DNA of 64,000 nt from Tepidibacillus_B infernus (GCF_048898065.1 NZ_JBLWFI010000001.1:682001-746000); one strand, 5' to 3'. Counted from the first letter of the stretch, positions 7,890 through 15,543 are shown. Numbers and translations are program-made. Notes: generated from the sequence alone by a model not told the origin.

Positions 7890-7904
7890 AGTGTCTGTTA
7901 CACT
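7890..7904. promoter_or_regulatory. Palindromic candidate operator
   Basis: AGTGT-CTGTT-ACACT, a 5-bp inverted repeat with 5-nt spacer, downstream of the candidate promoter and 34 nt before the first gene. Position and symmetry fit a repressor site, but it matches neither the Rex nor the FNR consensus that I know. Confidence 0.4.
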
Positions 7905-7938
7905 ATTTTAGATCTAATGGGTGAGGAGGTATATAAAT

Positions 7939-8934
7939 ATGTCAAAATTACCAATTAAAAATGAGCTAGGTTTTTTTGAAATTCGTTTAGAGTCTATTGG
8001 GGGACTTGGTGCTCATTTAGCAGGAAAAATGTTAGCAGAAGCTGGCGTACTTGGGTTAGGTCTTAATGGTGCCCACTTTTCTTCCTATGGGTCAGAAAAG
8101 AAGGGTTCTCCTGTAAAATCCTTCATTCGCTTTGGGGAAGGTGAAATTCGGGCAAGTAGTCCAGTAGAACGACCACACATTGTTGGGGTATTCCATGAAA
8201 ATCTTTTTAAAACGATCGATGTTGCAAACGGTTTATATCCAGATGGAGTAATCATTGTTAACACAACAAAATCTCCAGATGAGATTCGTGAAAAACTTCA
8301 TATTAAATCTGGAACAGTTGCAGTCATTGATGCTTTAGGAATTTCAGTAGAAGAAAAGACTCGTGTAAATACAGCAATGTTAGGTGCACTTTTCCGTTTT
8401 GCTGACTTCTTAAATCCAGAAGCCATGAAAAATGTAATTCGTGCTACCTTTGAAGAAAAGTATCCGAAATTAGTTGATTCCAATATTCGTACCTTTGACC
8501 GTGGATTTAATGAAGTTAAGTTTAAAACTTACGAAGCTGAAGAAGGGGCTAAGGCTGAATATGTACGTCCAAAGCCAGTATTAGGTTATGAAACTCAACC
8601 TATTGGTGGAGTGATTCTTAATCCAGGGAATAGTATTCTTAAAGACTTAAGTGGTTCAAGGGAAGGCTTCTTACCTGCTTTTGAAATAGAAAAATGTATT
8701 AACTGTGCTTCCTGTGACATTGCTTGTCCTGATGGTTGCTTTGTATGGGAAGAAAAAGAAGACAAGAAAGGTCGTCCACAATTATTCTTACAAGGAATCG
8801 ACTATCAATATTGTAAAGGTTGCCTAAAATGTGTAACAGTATGTCCAACACAAGCACTCACTACATTAAGAGAAACTGAGGGATATGCTGATGAACATCG
8901 AGTACCACATCAATTTGTTTTAGCATCTAATTAA
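7939..8934 (+). CDS. 2-oxoacid:ferredoxin oxidoreductase, fused gamma-delta subunit
   Basis: A 331-aa fusion. Residues 1-190 form the gamma domain, with the glycine-rich ESIGGLGAHLAGKMLAE near the N-terminus and SYGSEKKGSPVKSFIRFG after it. The C-terminal part from about residue 250 is a ferredoxin-like delta domain with two complete cluster motifs, CINCASCDIACP and CKGCLKCVTVCP, for two [4Fe-4S] clusters. With the downstream alpha-beta protein it makes a complete enzyme that oxidatively decarboxylates a 2-oxoacid to acyl-CoA and reduces ferredoxin. Pyruvate is the likeliest substrate, but the sequence does not decide it. The ATG at 7939 follows GAGGAGG at good distance, so the in-frame GTG at 7921 is rejected. 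Confidence 0.9.
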   Translation: MSKLPIKNELGFFEIRLESIGGLGAHLAGKMLAEAGVLGLGLNGAHFSSYGSEKKGSPVKSFIRFGEGEIRASSPVERPHIVGVFHENLFKTIDVANGLYPDGVIIVNTTKSPDEIREKLHIKSGTVAVIDALGISVEEKTRVNTAMLGALFRFADFLNPEAMKNVIRATFEEKYPKLVDSNIRTFDRGFNEVKFKTYEAEEGAKAEYVRPKPVLGYETQPIGGVILNPGNSILKDLSGSREGFLPAFEIEKCINCASCDIACPDGCFVWEEKEDKKGRPQLFLQGIDYQYCKGCLKCVTVCPTQALTTLRETEGYADEHRVPHQFVLASN

Positions 8935-8948
8935 GGGGAGGGGTTATA

Positions 8949-11228
8949 ATGGCTATCGAAGAAAAAGATTTAAAGATAGAACAAAAAGTAGATATAAAAA
9001 CAGGTAATGAAATGGCAGCTTTATCTGTTGCACAGATTAACTTCCACGTGATGGGCTATTTTCCAATCACCCCATCTACTGAAATTGCAGAATTTCTAGA
9101 TGAAATGAAAACACGTGGTGAACATGATATCGTCATGATCCCTGCTGATGGCGAACACGGTTCTGCTGGTATCAACTTTGGGGCTGCAACTGGAGGCGGA
9201 CGTGTATTTAATGCAACTAGTGCAAATGGATTCTTATATATGTTAGAACAATTACCAGTTCAATCAGGTTCCCGTTTTCCAATGGTGCTTGATTTAGTTA
9301 CTCGTTCTGTCAGTGGGCCTTTGAACATTCGTGGAGATCATTCTGACCTATACTACGGATTAAATATAGGATGGCCAATTCTTATTGCTAGAGATCCACA
9401 GGCTGTATATGATATGAATATTATCGCTACGCGACTAGCTGAACATAAAGATGTACGTTTACCTGTCATTGTAGCTTATGACGGTTTTGTGACTTCTCAC
9501 CAAAAACGAAGAGTACACTATTTTAATGATCGTAAAATTGTTCAAGATTTTGTTGGAGAAATGCCAGAAGGTTTTGTTCATGCATTAGATCCTAAGAATC
9601 CTGTAACGATTGGTCCATACATGAATGATGATTATATCAATAATAAATATCAACAATCACTAGCTATTTACAATGCTGGAGAGGTATTTAAGCAAATTGC
9701 GGCTGAATATAAAGATTTATCAGGACGCGAATATCCTGTTTTAGATGAATATATGATGGAAGATGCGGAAGTAGCTTTATTCTTACTTGCATCTGCTGCT
9801 GAAACAGCGAAAGATGTAGTAGATAAGCTTCGTAAGCAAGGAATAAAAGCTGGGGTTATTTCACCTAATATTATCCGTCCATTTCCAGCAGAAGAAATCC
9901 GTAAATCCTTGAAAAATGTGAAAGCTTTACTTGTAGGTGAACGAGCTGACTCATACGGTTCTAATGGTGGTAATTTATCTCATGAAATTAAAGCAGCCCT
10001 TCAGGAAGATAAAGAAAACCAAACGATTGTATTAACTCGAATCTTCTCATTAGGTGGAAAAGATTTCTATTTCGATGAGGCTGAAGATTTCTTTAAGTTA
10101 GCTATTGATGCTGCAGAAAAGGGTTATGCAGAAGTACCTTTTGACTATTATGGTGTTAACCCTGGTGATCCTGATAAAGCACCTAAGCGCGTTCTTGAAC
10201 CAGTAAATACTGATGAATTTAAAACAGGACTTATTAAGGTTGAAAAAGACGAAAATACTGGAAAATTGAATGTAAAAATTCCACCTTTACGTCAATTGAT
10301 GAAAAAACCTAGACGTTTAGCTCCTGGTCATGGAGCATGTCCAGGCTGTGGAATTTTCCCTGGATTAGAAACGTTCTTTAAAGGAATTGAAGGGGATATC
10401 GTTGTTCTTTTCCATACTGGTTGTGGAATGGTTGTTTCTACAGGTTATCCTTATAGTTCACATAAAGGAACTTATATCCACAATCTTTTTCAAAACGGTG
10501 CTGCAACGCTTTCAGGATTAGTAGAAATGTTCTGGGAGAAAAAACGCCGTGGAGAAATAGAAGTGAGTGACGACTTTACCTTTGTGATGGTTACTGGTGA
10601 TGGAGGTATGGATATTGGTATGGGTCCATCGATCGGTGCTGCATTACGTAACCATAAAATGATTATCATTGAATATGATAATGAAGGATATATGAATACA
10701 GGAAGTCAGCTTTCTTACTCTACGCCAATTGGGCATATGACATCTACATCTGGTGTAGGAGAAAAACAAGGTGGTAAAGAAACTCATCACAAAGACACGG
10801 CTCAAATTATGGCTGCAACAAATATTCCATATGTCTTTACTGCAACTGAAGCATTTCCTCAAGATTTAATTAAAAAGGCTGCAAAAGCACAATGGTATGC
10901 ACAAAATGAAGGATTAGTTTATGGTAAAATTTTAATCACTTGTACGTTAAACTGGAAAGTGAAAGATGACCAAGGAGCTGCTATTGTTGGCACAGCTGTT
11001 AACTCTTGTTTCTTCCCACTTTATGAGGTTGAACATGGTGTAACGACTATCACTTATGATCCAGAAGAAAAAGGGAAAAGGGTACCCGTAAGTGAATGGT
11101 TAGGAATGCTAGGTAAAACAAAACATTTACTAAAACCTGAATACGAATCAACACTTAAAGCATTTGAAAATGAAGTGGAACTTCGTTGGCAGCGTCTAAA
11201 AGCTAAACACGAAAATCCATTATTGTAA
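8949..11228 (+). CDS. 2-oxoacid:ferredoxin oxidoreductase, fused alpha-beta subunit
   Basis: A 759-aa fusion. Residues 1-400 are the alpha domain (GYFPITPSTEIAEFL, then the EHGSAGINFGAATGGGR segment and an NIRGDHSD motif). From about residue 440 comes the thiamine-diphosphate-binding beta domain: GHGACPGCGIFPG (461), GDGGMDIGMG (551) and NEGYMNTG (577), the GDG-N pattern for Mg-TPP. Cysteines in CPGCG, TGCGM and ITCTLNW are the expected [4Fe-4S] ligands of beta. An AAGGGGAGG site precedes the ATG, 14 nt after the gamma-delta gene. Compacting four subunits into two polypeptides is uncommon (see findings). Probable electron acceptor is the ferredoxin at 1363-1572. Confidence 0.92.
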   Translation: MAIEEKDLKIEQKVDIKTGNEMAALSVAQINFHVMGYFPITPSTEIAEFLDEMKTRGEHDIVMIPADGEHGSAGINFGAATGGGRVFNATSANGFLYMLEQLPVQSGSRFPMVLDLVTRSVSGPLNIRGDHSDLYYGLNIGWPILIARDPQAVYDMNIIATRLAEHKDVRLPVIVAYDGFVTSHQKRRVHYFNDRKIVQDFVGEMPEGFVHALDPKNPVTIGPYMNDDYINNKYQQSLAIYNAGEVFKQIAAEYKDLSGREYPVLDEYMMEDAEVALFLLASAAETAKDVVDKLRKQGIKAGVISPNIIRPFPAEEIRKSLKNVKALLVGERADSYGSNGGNLSHEIKAALQEDKENQTIVLTRIFSLGGKDFYFDEAEDFFKLAIDAAEKGYAEVPFDYYGVNPGDPDKAPKRVLEPVNTDEFKTGLIKVEKDENTGKLNVKIPPLRQLMKKPRRLAPGHGACPGCGIFPGLETFFKGIEGDIVVLFHTGCGMVVSTGYPYSSHKGTYIHNLFQNGAATLSGLVEMFWEKKRRGEIEVSDDFTFVMVTGDGGMDIGMGPSIGAALRNHKMIIIEYDNEGYMNTGSQLSYSTPIGHMTSTSGVGEKQGGKETHHKDTAQIMAATNIPYVFTATEAFPQDLIKKAAKAQWYAQNEGLVYGKILITCTLNWKVKDDQGAAIVGTAVNSCFFPLYEVEHGVTTITYDPEEKGKRVPVSEWLGMLGKTKHLLKPEYESTLKAFENEVELRWQRLKAKHENPLL

Positions 11229-11235
11229 TCAAAGG

Positions 11236-11260
11236 AAGGACCTCAATGAGGTCCTTTTTC
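11236..11260 (+). terminator. Intrinsic terminator of the oxidoreductase operon
   Basis: A 9-bp stem (11236-11244 with 11248-11256) with 3-nt loop AAT and a T run. Confidence 0.85.
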
Positions 11261-11263
11261 CGT

Positions 11264-11297
11264 TCTATCTAGCTTATTTTTTAATAAGCTAGATAGA
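11264..11297 (+). repeat. Hairpin abutting the next gene's ribosome site
   Basis: A perfect 13-bp inverted repeat (11264-11276 and 11285-11297) with an 8-nt loop and no T tract. Its 3' arm runs into the AGAGGGGG ribosome site of the following gene, so it may tune translation or shield the 5' end (inference). Confidence 0.6.
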
Positions 11298-11310
11298 GGG
11301 GGATGTTTTT

Positions 11311-11712
11311 ATGTTTCCAATATTATATCTTTTCCAAGTTCTGATTGCCGCGATTTTAGCATGGTACACAGTTTATGGGTATGCTGGTCCACCTTCAACA
11401 GGAGATCAATTATCAGATTGGGTTTCTTTTTTTATTGCTGAAAAACAAAATCTTCTTTATACCTTTGCACTATTATATTTGATCATGTTTATTTTAAGTA
11501 AGCCTACAAAATATGCAATTAAAATTCTAAAAAATCGAAAAATATCTATGTATCAATGGAAAAAATGGCAAGCGATCAGCTTACTATTAATTATTTTTGA
11601 TGTATATTTCTATCTTATTATTGAAGTTGACGTTTATTTTTTCATTCCTTTTTTGTTATTTTTGATCGTAAAAACTTTTATACGTAAAGAGCAAGGGCTA
11701 TTTCAAAAATAG
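11311..11712 (+). CDS. Hypothetical four-helix membrane protein
   Basis: I do not recognise this 133-aa protein. It has about four hydrophobic segments: residues 1-24, 47-67, 88-104 and 108-125. Short polar loops separate them (GPPSTGDQLSDW outside or inside, LSKPTKYAIKILKNRK basic and hence probably cytoplasmic). An AGAGGGGGATG ribosome site precedes the ATG. It stands alone between two hairpins and its own terminator overlaps its 3' end. No cysteine or catalytic motif is seen. Confidence 0.65.
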   Translation: MFPILYLFQVLIAAILAWYTVYGYAGPPSTGDQLSDWVSFFIAEKQNLLYTFALLYLIMFILSKPTKYAIKILKNRKISMYQWKKWQAISLLLIIFDVYFYLIIEVDVYFFIPFLLFLIVKTFIRKEQGLFQK

Positions 11713-11721
11713 CTCTTTTTT
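11693..11721 (+). terminator. Intrinsic terminator overlapping the membrane gene's stop codon
   Basis: An 11-bp stem (11693-11703 with 11707-11717, one G-T pair) with a 3-nt loop and a T run. The stop codon lies in the 3' arm. Confidence 0.75.
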
Positions 11722-11815
11722 ATTAAATAAATTCATAAAAAATAAAAAAATTTTCAAAAACTTGTTATAATGAAAATAAATAGAATATTTAGATAAGATT
11801 CAGAGGGTGGGGCGA

Positions 11816-12724
11816 ATGGAACGAGAATATTTAAAAAAGGGAATATATAATGTTAAAGCCATTTCAAAAAAGTTAGGAATACAACCTGGCACATTAAGGG
11901 CCTGGGAAAAAAGATACAAAATCGTTACCCCGAAACGAAATGAGGTTGGTCACCGAATTTATTCCGAACATGATCTAATGGTTTTAAAGTGGCTTGTAGA
12001 TAAAGTCCAACAAGGTTTTACGATTAGTCAAGCGGTTGATTTACTTCTAGAAGAAGAGAAAAATTTAACTTCATTAATACCTTCGGATGGGATCTTGAAT
12101 CTGAAAAAGGAGGAGATCCAAAAAAAGATATTCAATTCGCTTTTGGAATTTAATGAGGTAGAAGCTGAAGAATTGATCAATTATGCATTAAGTTTTTATC
12201 AAGTAGAAACCATCCTAATGGACATTTTATTACCGATTGCAAAATCAAGTGAGGGAATTACTAAATCGATCACAGAAGGTCAATTGAGATATATTAAAAA
12301 TTGGATTCGAATTAAAACATTATCTATTTATCAACGAATCCCAATCCGGCCTATATTACCAAAAGTACTTACAATATCGACATCTGATGAACTAGATGAA
12401 CTAGTGATTATCATATTATCTATTTTTTTAAGACTTAGAGGCTTCGAAGTGTATTACTTAGGACAATCTTTAGATAAGAAAATTATAATGACCTTGTTAC
12501 ATAAACTAGACCCGGTTTTCCTTTTCACTATCGAAACAGAAGAGCTTACAGTGATAAATCATCTTTTGCCTTGGTTATATGAAAACTTTCCACATGTGAA
12601 ATTAGGAATTTTAGGTGCTAAATCAGAAGAGGGCCAAAAACATCATTTGGGAGAAAGTATGAAAGAATGGGAAAACTGGTTGAATGCTAACTTAAATACA
12701 AATGATATGTTGATGAATTCGTAA
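11816..12724 (+). CDS. MerR-family regulator with degenerate cobalamin-binding domain
   Basis: A 302-aa protein. Residues 10-80 are a MerR winged HTH (YNVKAISKKLGIQPGTLRAW, then EKRYKIVTPKR and YSEHDL). Residues 85-180 resemble the four-helix B12-binding-2 bundle, and 180-300 a Rossmann-like cobalamin-binding fold, as in CarH/LitR light regulators. The key residues look lost: the bundle's expected EH pair reads LR (ITEGQLRYIKN), and the GEQHELG-type histidine motif reads SDELDELV. It may sense another ligand or none. The GAGGGTGGGG ribosome site favours ATG 11816 over GTG 11807. A TGTTATAAT extended -10 lies about 50 nt upstream. Its targets may be the flanking permease or oxidoreductase genes (inference). 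Confidence 0.8.
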   Translation: MEREYLKKGIYNVKAISKKLGIQPGTLRAWEKRYKIVTPKRNEVGHRIYSEHDLMVLKWLVDKVQQGFTISQAVDLLLEEEKNLTSLIPSDGILNLKKEEIQKKIFNSLLEFNEVEAEELINYALSFYQVETILMDILLPIAKSSEGITKSITEGQLRYIKNWIRIKTLSIYQRIPIRPILPKVLTISTSDELDELVIIILSIFLRLRGFEVYYLGQSLDKKIIMTLLHKLDPVFLFTIETEELTVINHLLPWLYENFPHVKLGILGAKSEEGQKHHLGESMKEWENWLNANLNTNDMLMNS

Positions 12725-12750
12725 AGCTTCTTCGATGAAGCTTTTTCTTT
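12723..12750 (+). terminator. Intrinsic terminator of the MerR-like gene
   Basis: An 8-bp stem (12723-12730 with 12737-12744), 6-nt loop, then T-rich sequence. Confidence 0.8.
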
Positions 12751-13028
12751 TTTCAATTTTATTTACTATCTTAAAAGTTTTGTAAAAAAGAAAAATTTTG
12801 TATTGCTAACTAATTAAATTTATTATTTAATAGTAGTATAAAGCTAGAGCAGGTCATCAGATGACCGTATAATCATAATAACGCTTAACTTTTTTGTTGA
12901 AATGAAAGATAGCGCTTTCACAAGTCTAGCTTACTTAGTTAAGGGAAAATTAAGGAGGGAGGGACAATTTTATTTTTTTCTTGTTTTCTAAACTAGATAA
13001 ATTGAAGTATGGGGGAGTGTAAAAGAAT
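12751..13028 (+). promoter_or_regulatory. Control region of L-lactate permease
   Basis: No gene is visible. Two inverted repeats stand out: GGTCAT-CAG-ATGACC at 12852-12866 and TGAAAG-ATAGCG-CTTTCA at 12903-12920. Within the latter, 12907-12920 differs at one position from a CcpA cre core (first T is A). These are candidates for a GntR/LutR-type repressor and carbon catabolite control respectively (inference). The translation start is preceded by TATGGGGGAG. Confidence 0.45.
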
Positions 13029-14669
13029 ATGTGGAGTCAGATTTATGATCCAATGAATTCAATTTTTCTATCAGCCTTAATTACGGCAATACCAATTATT
13101 TATTTTTTATGGGCGCTTGCCATTAAACGAATGAAAGGGCATATTGCTGGAATTACCACTGTTATATTATCTCTTCTAATTGCAATTATCGTTTATGGAA
13201 TGCCTGTAAAATTGGCATTATTAACAACTGGCTTTGGTGCAATGTACGGTATCTTTCCTATAAGTTGGATTATTATTACTGCTGTATTCTTGTATAAGAT
13301 TACAGTTAAGACAGGTCAATTTGACATTATTCGTTCTTCTGTTGTTACAATTACAGAAGATCGTCGTTTACAAGCATTATTGATTGCGTTTTCATTTGGT
13401 GCATTTCTTGAAGGGGCGGCAGGGTTTGGTACACCCGTGGCCATTTCTGCTGCATTGTTGGTCGGATTAGGTTTTGAACCTTTATATGCTGCTGGGTTAG
13501 CTTTGATTGCGAATACAGCACCTGTAGCATTTGGTGCAATTGGTGTACCAATCATTGTAGCAGCTAATACTACAGGAATCGACGTAATGGCAATAAGCCA
13601 GATGGTTGGCCGTCAATTACCGTTTTTATCTTTCTTTGTTCCATTTTGGTTAATTTTTATTATGTCAGGGTGGAAGGGTGCAAAAGAAGTAATGCCTGCG
13701 ATTCTTGTTTCAGGTGGATCCTTCGCATTGGCCCAGTATTTCACATCAAATTTTATTGGTCCGGAACTTCCAGACATTACTTCGGCGTTATTTAGCCTAT
13801 TTGCAACTGCCTTATTTCTTAAAGTTTGGAAACCAAAAAATATTTTTAGATTTTCGAATGAAGAAAAGGGTAGATTATTAAACCCAAGTGTTGCTGCAGG
13901 AAAAGAAACTTATACTACAAGGCAAATCGTTAAAGCTTGGTCATCATTTTTATTATTAACCGGGTTCATCATTGTTTGGGGTATTCCTTCTATCAAAGAT
14001 GTTTTATCGTTATCCAACATTCAATTTAATATTCCCGGTCTTCATGAAGCAGTTATAAAAACCACTCCAATTGTTACTCAAGATACACCATACGCTGCTA
14101 CTTTTAAATTTGATTGGTTAGCCGCTGCTGGTACGGCCATTCTCTTTGCTGCATTAGTAAGTAAGTTTGTAGTAGGAATGAAATTTGGGGATTGGATCAA
14201 AACTTTTGGTGAAACTGTAAAAGAATTGATCTTCCCATTAATTACAATTGCTTCTGTTTTAGGTCTTGCCTATGTTTATAATTATTCGGGTATGAGTGCA
14301 ACCTTGGGTTTAGCTTTGTCAAAAACGGGACATTTATTCCCATTTTTCGCTCCAATTTTGGGTTGGTTAGGTGTATTCTTAACTGGTAGTGATACATCTG
14401 CTAATGCTTTATTTGGTAACTTACAGAAAATAACTGCAAATCAGATTGGTGTTGACCCTATTTTAACTGTTGCCGCGAACTCAAGTGGTGGAGTAACTGG
14501 TAAAATGATATCACCACAATCAATCGCTGTAGCGACAGCTTCAACTGGCTTAATAGGTAAAGAAGGAGACTTATTTAGGTTCACATTAAAACATAGTGTT
14601 ATGTTTGTGATCATCGTTGGAATTATGACTTATATTCAAGCATATTTCTTGACTTGGATGATTCCATAG
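13029..14669 (+). CDS. lctP: L-lactate permease
   Basis: A 546-aa polytopic membrane transporter of the LctP family, with some 12-14 hydrophobic segments. It imports lactate, and probably glycolate, with protons. Family landmarks are GAFLEGAAGFGTPVAISAA near residue 125, IANTAPVAFGAIGVPI, and near the C-terminus GSDTSANALFGNLQ and SSGGVTGKMISPQS. Length and both conserved blocks are normal. It is monocistronic: a control region with two inverted repeats precedes it and a terminator follows it. Together with the oxidoreductase two genes upstream it suggests lactate use via pyruvate, though no lactate dehydrogenase is in the window. Confidence 0.95.
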   Translation: MWSQIYDPMNSIFLSALITAIPIIYFLWALAIKRMKGHIAGITTVILSLLIAIIVYGMPVKLALLTTGFGAMYGIFPISWIIITAVFLYKITVKTGQFDIIRSSVVTITEDRRLQALLIAFSFGAFLEGAAGFGTPVAISAALLVGLGFEPLYAAGLALIANTAPVAFGAIGVPIIVAANTTGIDVMAISQMVGRQLPFLSFFVPFWLIFIMSGWKGAKEVMPAILVSGGSFALAQYFTSNFIGPELPDITSALFSLFATALFLKVWKPKNIFRFSNEEKGRLLNPSVAAGKETYTTRQIVKAWSSFLLLTGFIIVWGIPSIKDVLSLSNIQFNIPGLHEAVIKTTPIVTQDTPYAATFKFDWLAAAGTAILFAALVSKFVVGMKFGDWIKTFGETVKELIFPLITIASVLGLAYVYNYSGMSATLGLALSKTGHLFPFFAPILGWLGVFLTGSDTSANALFGNLQKITANQIGVDPILTVAANSSGGVTGKMISPQSIAVATASTGLIGKEGDLFRFTLKHSVMFVIIVGIMTYIQAYFLTWMIP

Positions 14670-14678
14670 AATGTTTTC

Positions 14679-14714
14679 AAAAAATGTATCCTTGTTATTG
14701 AGGATACATTTTTT
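14679..14714 (+). terminator. Intrinsic terminator of lctP
   Basis: A 13-bp perfect stem (14679-14691 with 14702-14714) with a 10-nt loop; A- and T-rich ends could make it work in both directions. Confidence 0.85.
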
Positions 14715-14729
14715 ACTTCATAAAAAATG

Positions 14730-14758
14730 TTGATTTTTTATCTTATTTCGTCTAATAT
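14730..14758 (+). promoter_or_regulatory. Probable promoter of the tRNA cluster
   Basis: TTGATT (14730-14735) and TAATAT (14753-14758) with 17-nt spacing, 15 nt ahead of tRNA-Asn. Confidence 0.5.
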
Positions 14759-14773
14759 ATGTATTGTAATTGT

Positions 14774-14849
14774 TCCTCGTTAGCTCAGTCGGTAGAGCAC
14801 TCGGCTGTTAACCGAGTTGTCGCAGGTTCGAGTCCTGCACGAGGAGCCA
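14774..14849 (+). tRNA. tRNA-Asn (anticodon GTT)
   Basis: A 76-nt cloverleaf: acceptor TCCTCGT pairs with ACGAGGA, D arm TAGCTCAGTCGGTAGAGCA, anticodon loop CTGTTAA, T arm GCAGGTTCGAGTCCTGC, encoded CCA end. Confidence 0.98.
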
Positions 14850-14889
14850 TTTTTATCTCAATTTATGGAAATCTTTATCATCATTTTTT

Positions 14890-14981
14890 GGAGAGGTGTC
14901 CGAGTTGGCCGAAGGAGCACGATTGGAAATCGTGTAGGCGTTAAAAGCGTCTCGTGGGTTCGAATCCCACCTTCTCCGCCA
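14890..14981 (+). tRNA. tRNA-Ser (anticodon GGA)
   Basis: A 92-nt type II tRNA: acceptor GGAGAGG with CTTCTCC (one G-T), anticodon loop TTGGAAA, long variable arm, T arm GTGGGTTCGAATCCCAC, encoded CCA. Reads UCC/UCU. Confidence 0.98.
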
Positions 14982-14999
14982 TCAAATTGGTAAAGATTT

Positions 15000-15090
15000 G
15001 GAGAGATACTCAAGAGGCCGAAGAGGACGGTTTGCTAAACCGTTAGACCGAGTTACCGGTGCGAGGGTTCGAATCCCTCTCTCTCCGCCA
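15000..15090 (+). tRNA. tRNA-Ser (anticodon GCT)
   Basis: A 91-nt type II tRNA: acceptor GGAGAGA with TCTCTCC, anticodon loop TTGCTAA, long variable arm, T arm GAGGGTTCGAATCCCTC, encoded CCA. Reads AGC/AGU. Confidence 0.98.
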
Positions 15091-15106
15091 TTACAATGAA
15101 GTAAGG

Positions 15107-15180
15107 GATTCTCACCGCGAGGGGTTCTCCCTCAGCAAGGGTGATGAATCGCAGGGATGTACCTAATAGGTACTTTTTTT
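15107..15180 (+). ncRNA. Structured element of unknown kind ending in a terminator
   Basis: Three nested stems can be read: 15107-15111 with 15146-15150, 15112-15116 with 15140-15144, and 15119-15123 with 15129-15133 around loop GTTCT. Nine nt later comes a separate hairpin, 15159-15163 with 15169-15173, followed by eight T, a good terminator. It starts 16 nt after tRNA-Ser(GCT) and may simply be the tail of the tRNA transcript. It could also be an independent small RNA or a remnant of an IS605/TnpB-type right end. I cannot assign a family. Confidence 0.45.
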
Positions 15181-15261
15181 ATGTAAATTTTGGGGTGTAT
15201 ATAGAAATTCCTATATGTTAATTCTATAAATGAAAGATTTTCATATAGGGGTGAATCATTG

Positions 15262-15543
15262 ATGTTCTGGAATAATCAAAGAAGAAAAAATAATTATTTC
15301 TTATGGGGTATGTTATTTGGAGTAATTGCCGGTGGATTTGTTGCCTATAGAATGATGAACCAACCGATGAAGACAGAAACATCCCAGAAAAAAGTTGAAA
15401 GTAAACCTTCAGTAGATCAATCCACGCATACAAACAATCAGAAAGGTATGGAAGTGGAGCAAAAAGACATGAAGCAGCTCTTTGATACATTTTTAAATGG
15501 TACTGAAGAAGAGTTACGAGCGAAAGCAAATGAACTGAATTAA
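15262..15543 (+). CDS. Small single-pass membrane protein (YtxH-like)
   Basis: A 93-aa protein with a basic start (NQRRKNN), one transmembrane helix at about residues 13-31 containing GMLFGVIAGGFVAYRMM, and a charged hydrophilic tail. The pattern of helix then lysine/glutamate tail resembles YtxH-type general stress proteins, but the similarity is only in architecture. The AGGGGTGA ribosome site favours ATG 15262 over the TTG just before it. The gene is monocistronic with its own terminator. Confidence 0.65.
   Translation: MFWNNQRRKNNYFLWGMLFGVIAGGFVAYRMMNQPMKTETSQKKVESKPSVDQSTHTNNQKGMEVEQKDMKQLFDTFLNGTEEELRAKANELN

Larger units (their letters stand above)
7607..7938 (+). promoter_or_regulatory. 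AT-rich regulatory region of the oxidoreductase genes
   Basis: This 332-bp stretch has no gene. It holds an exact direct repeat of the 13-mer ATAATCTGTTATA (7623-7635 and 7646-7658, 23 bp apart), a further CTGTTATA at 7792-7799, a TTGTTATATCC at 7872-7882, an 8-bp inverted repeat (7847-7854 and 7875-7882), and a palindrome at 7890-7904. The recurring CTGTTATA core suggests repeated binding of one regulator (inference); no known box was recognised. Confidence 0.5.

Noticed and set aside
7890..7904. Rex or FNR operator
   Set aside because: The palindrome arms AGTGT/ACACT and 5-nt spacer do not match TTGTGA-type half-sites of either regulator.
12907..12920. CcpA cre site before lctP as a firm call
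   Set aside because: One invariant position (T of the TG pair) differs, so it is kept only as a candidate within the control region.
14759..14944. 61-aa open frame across the tRNA genes
   Set aside because: It is a translation through tRNA-Asn and tRNA-Ser, whose cloverleaves explain the sequence completely.
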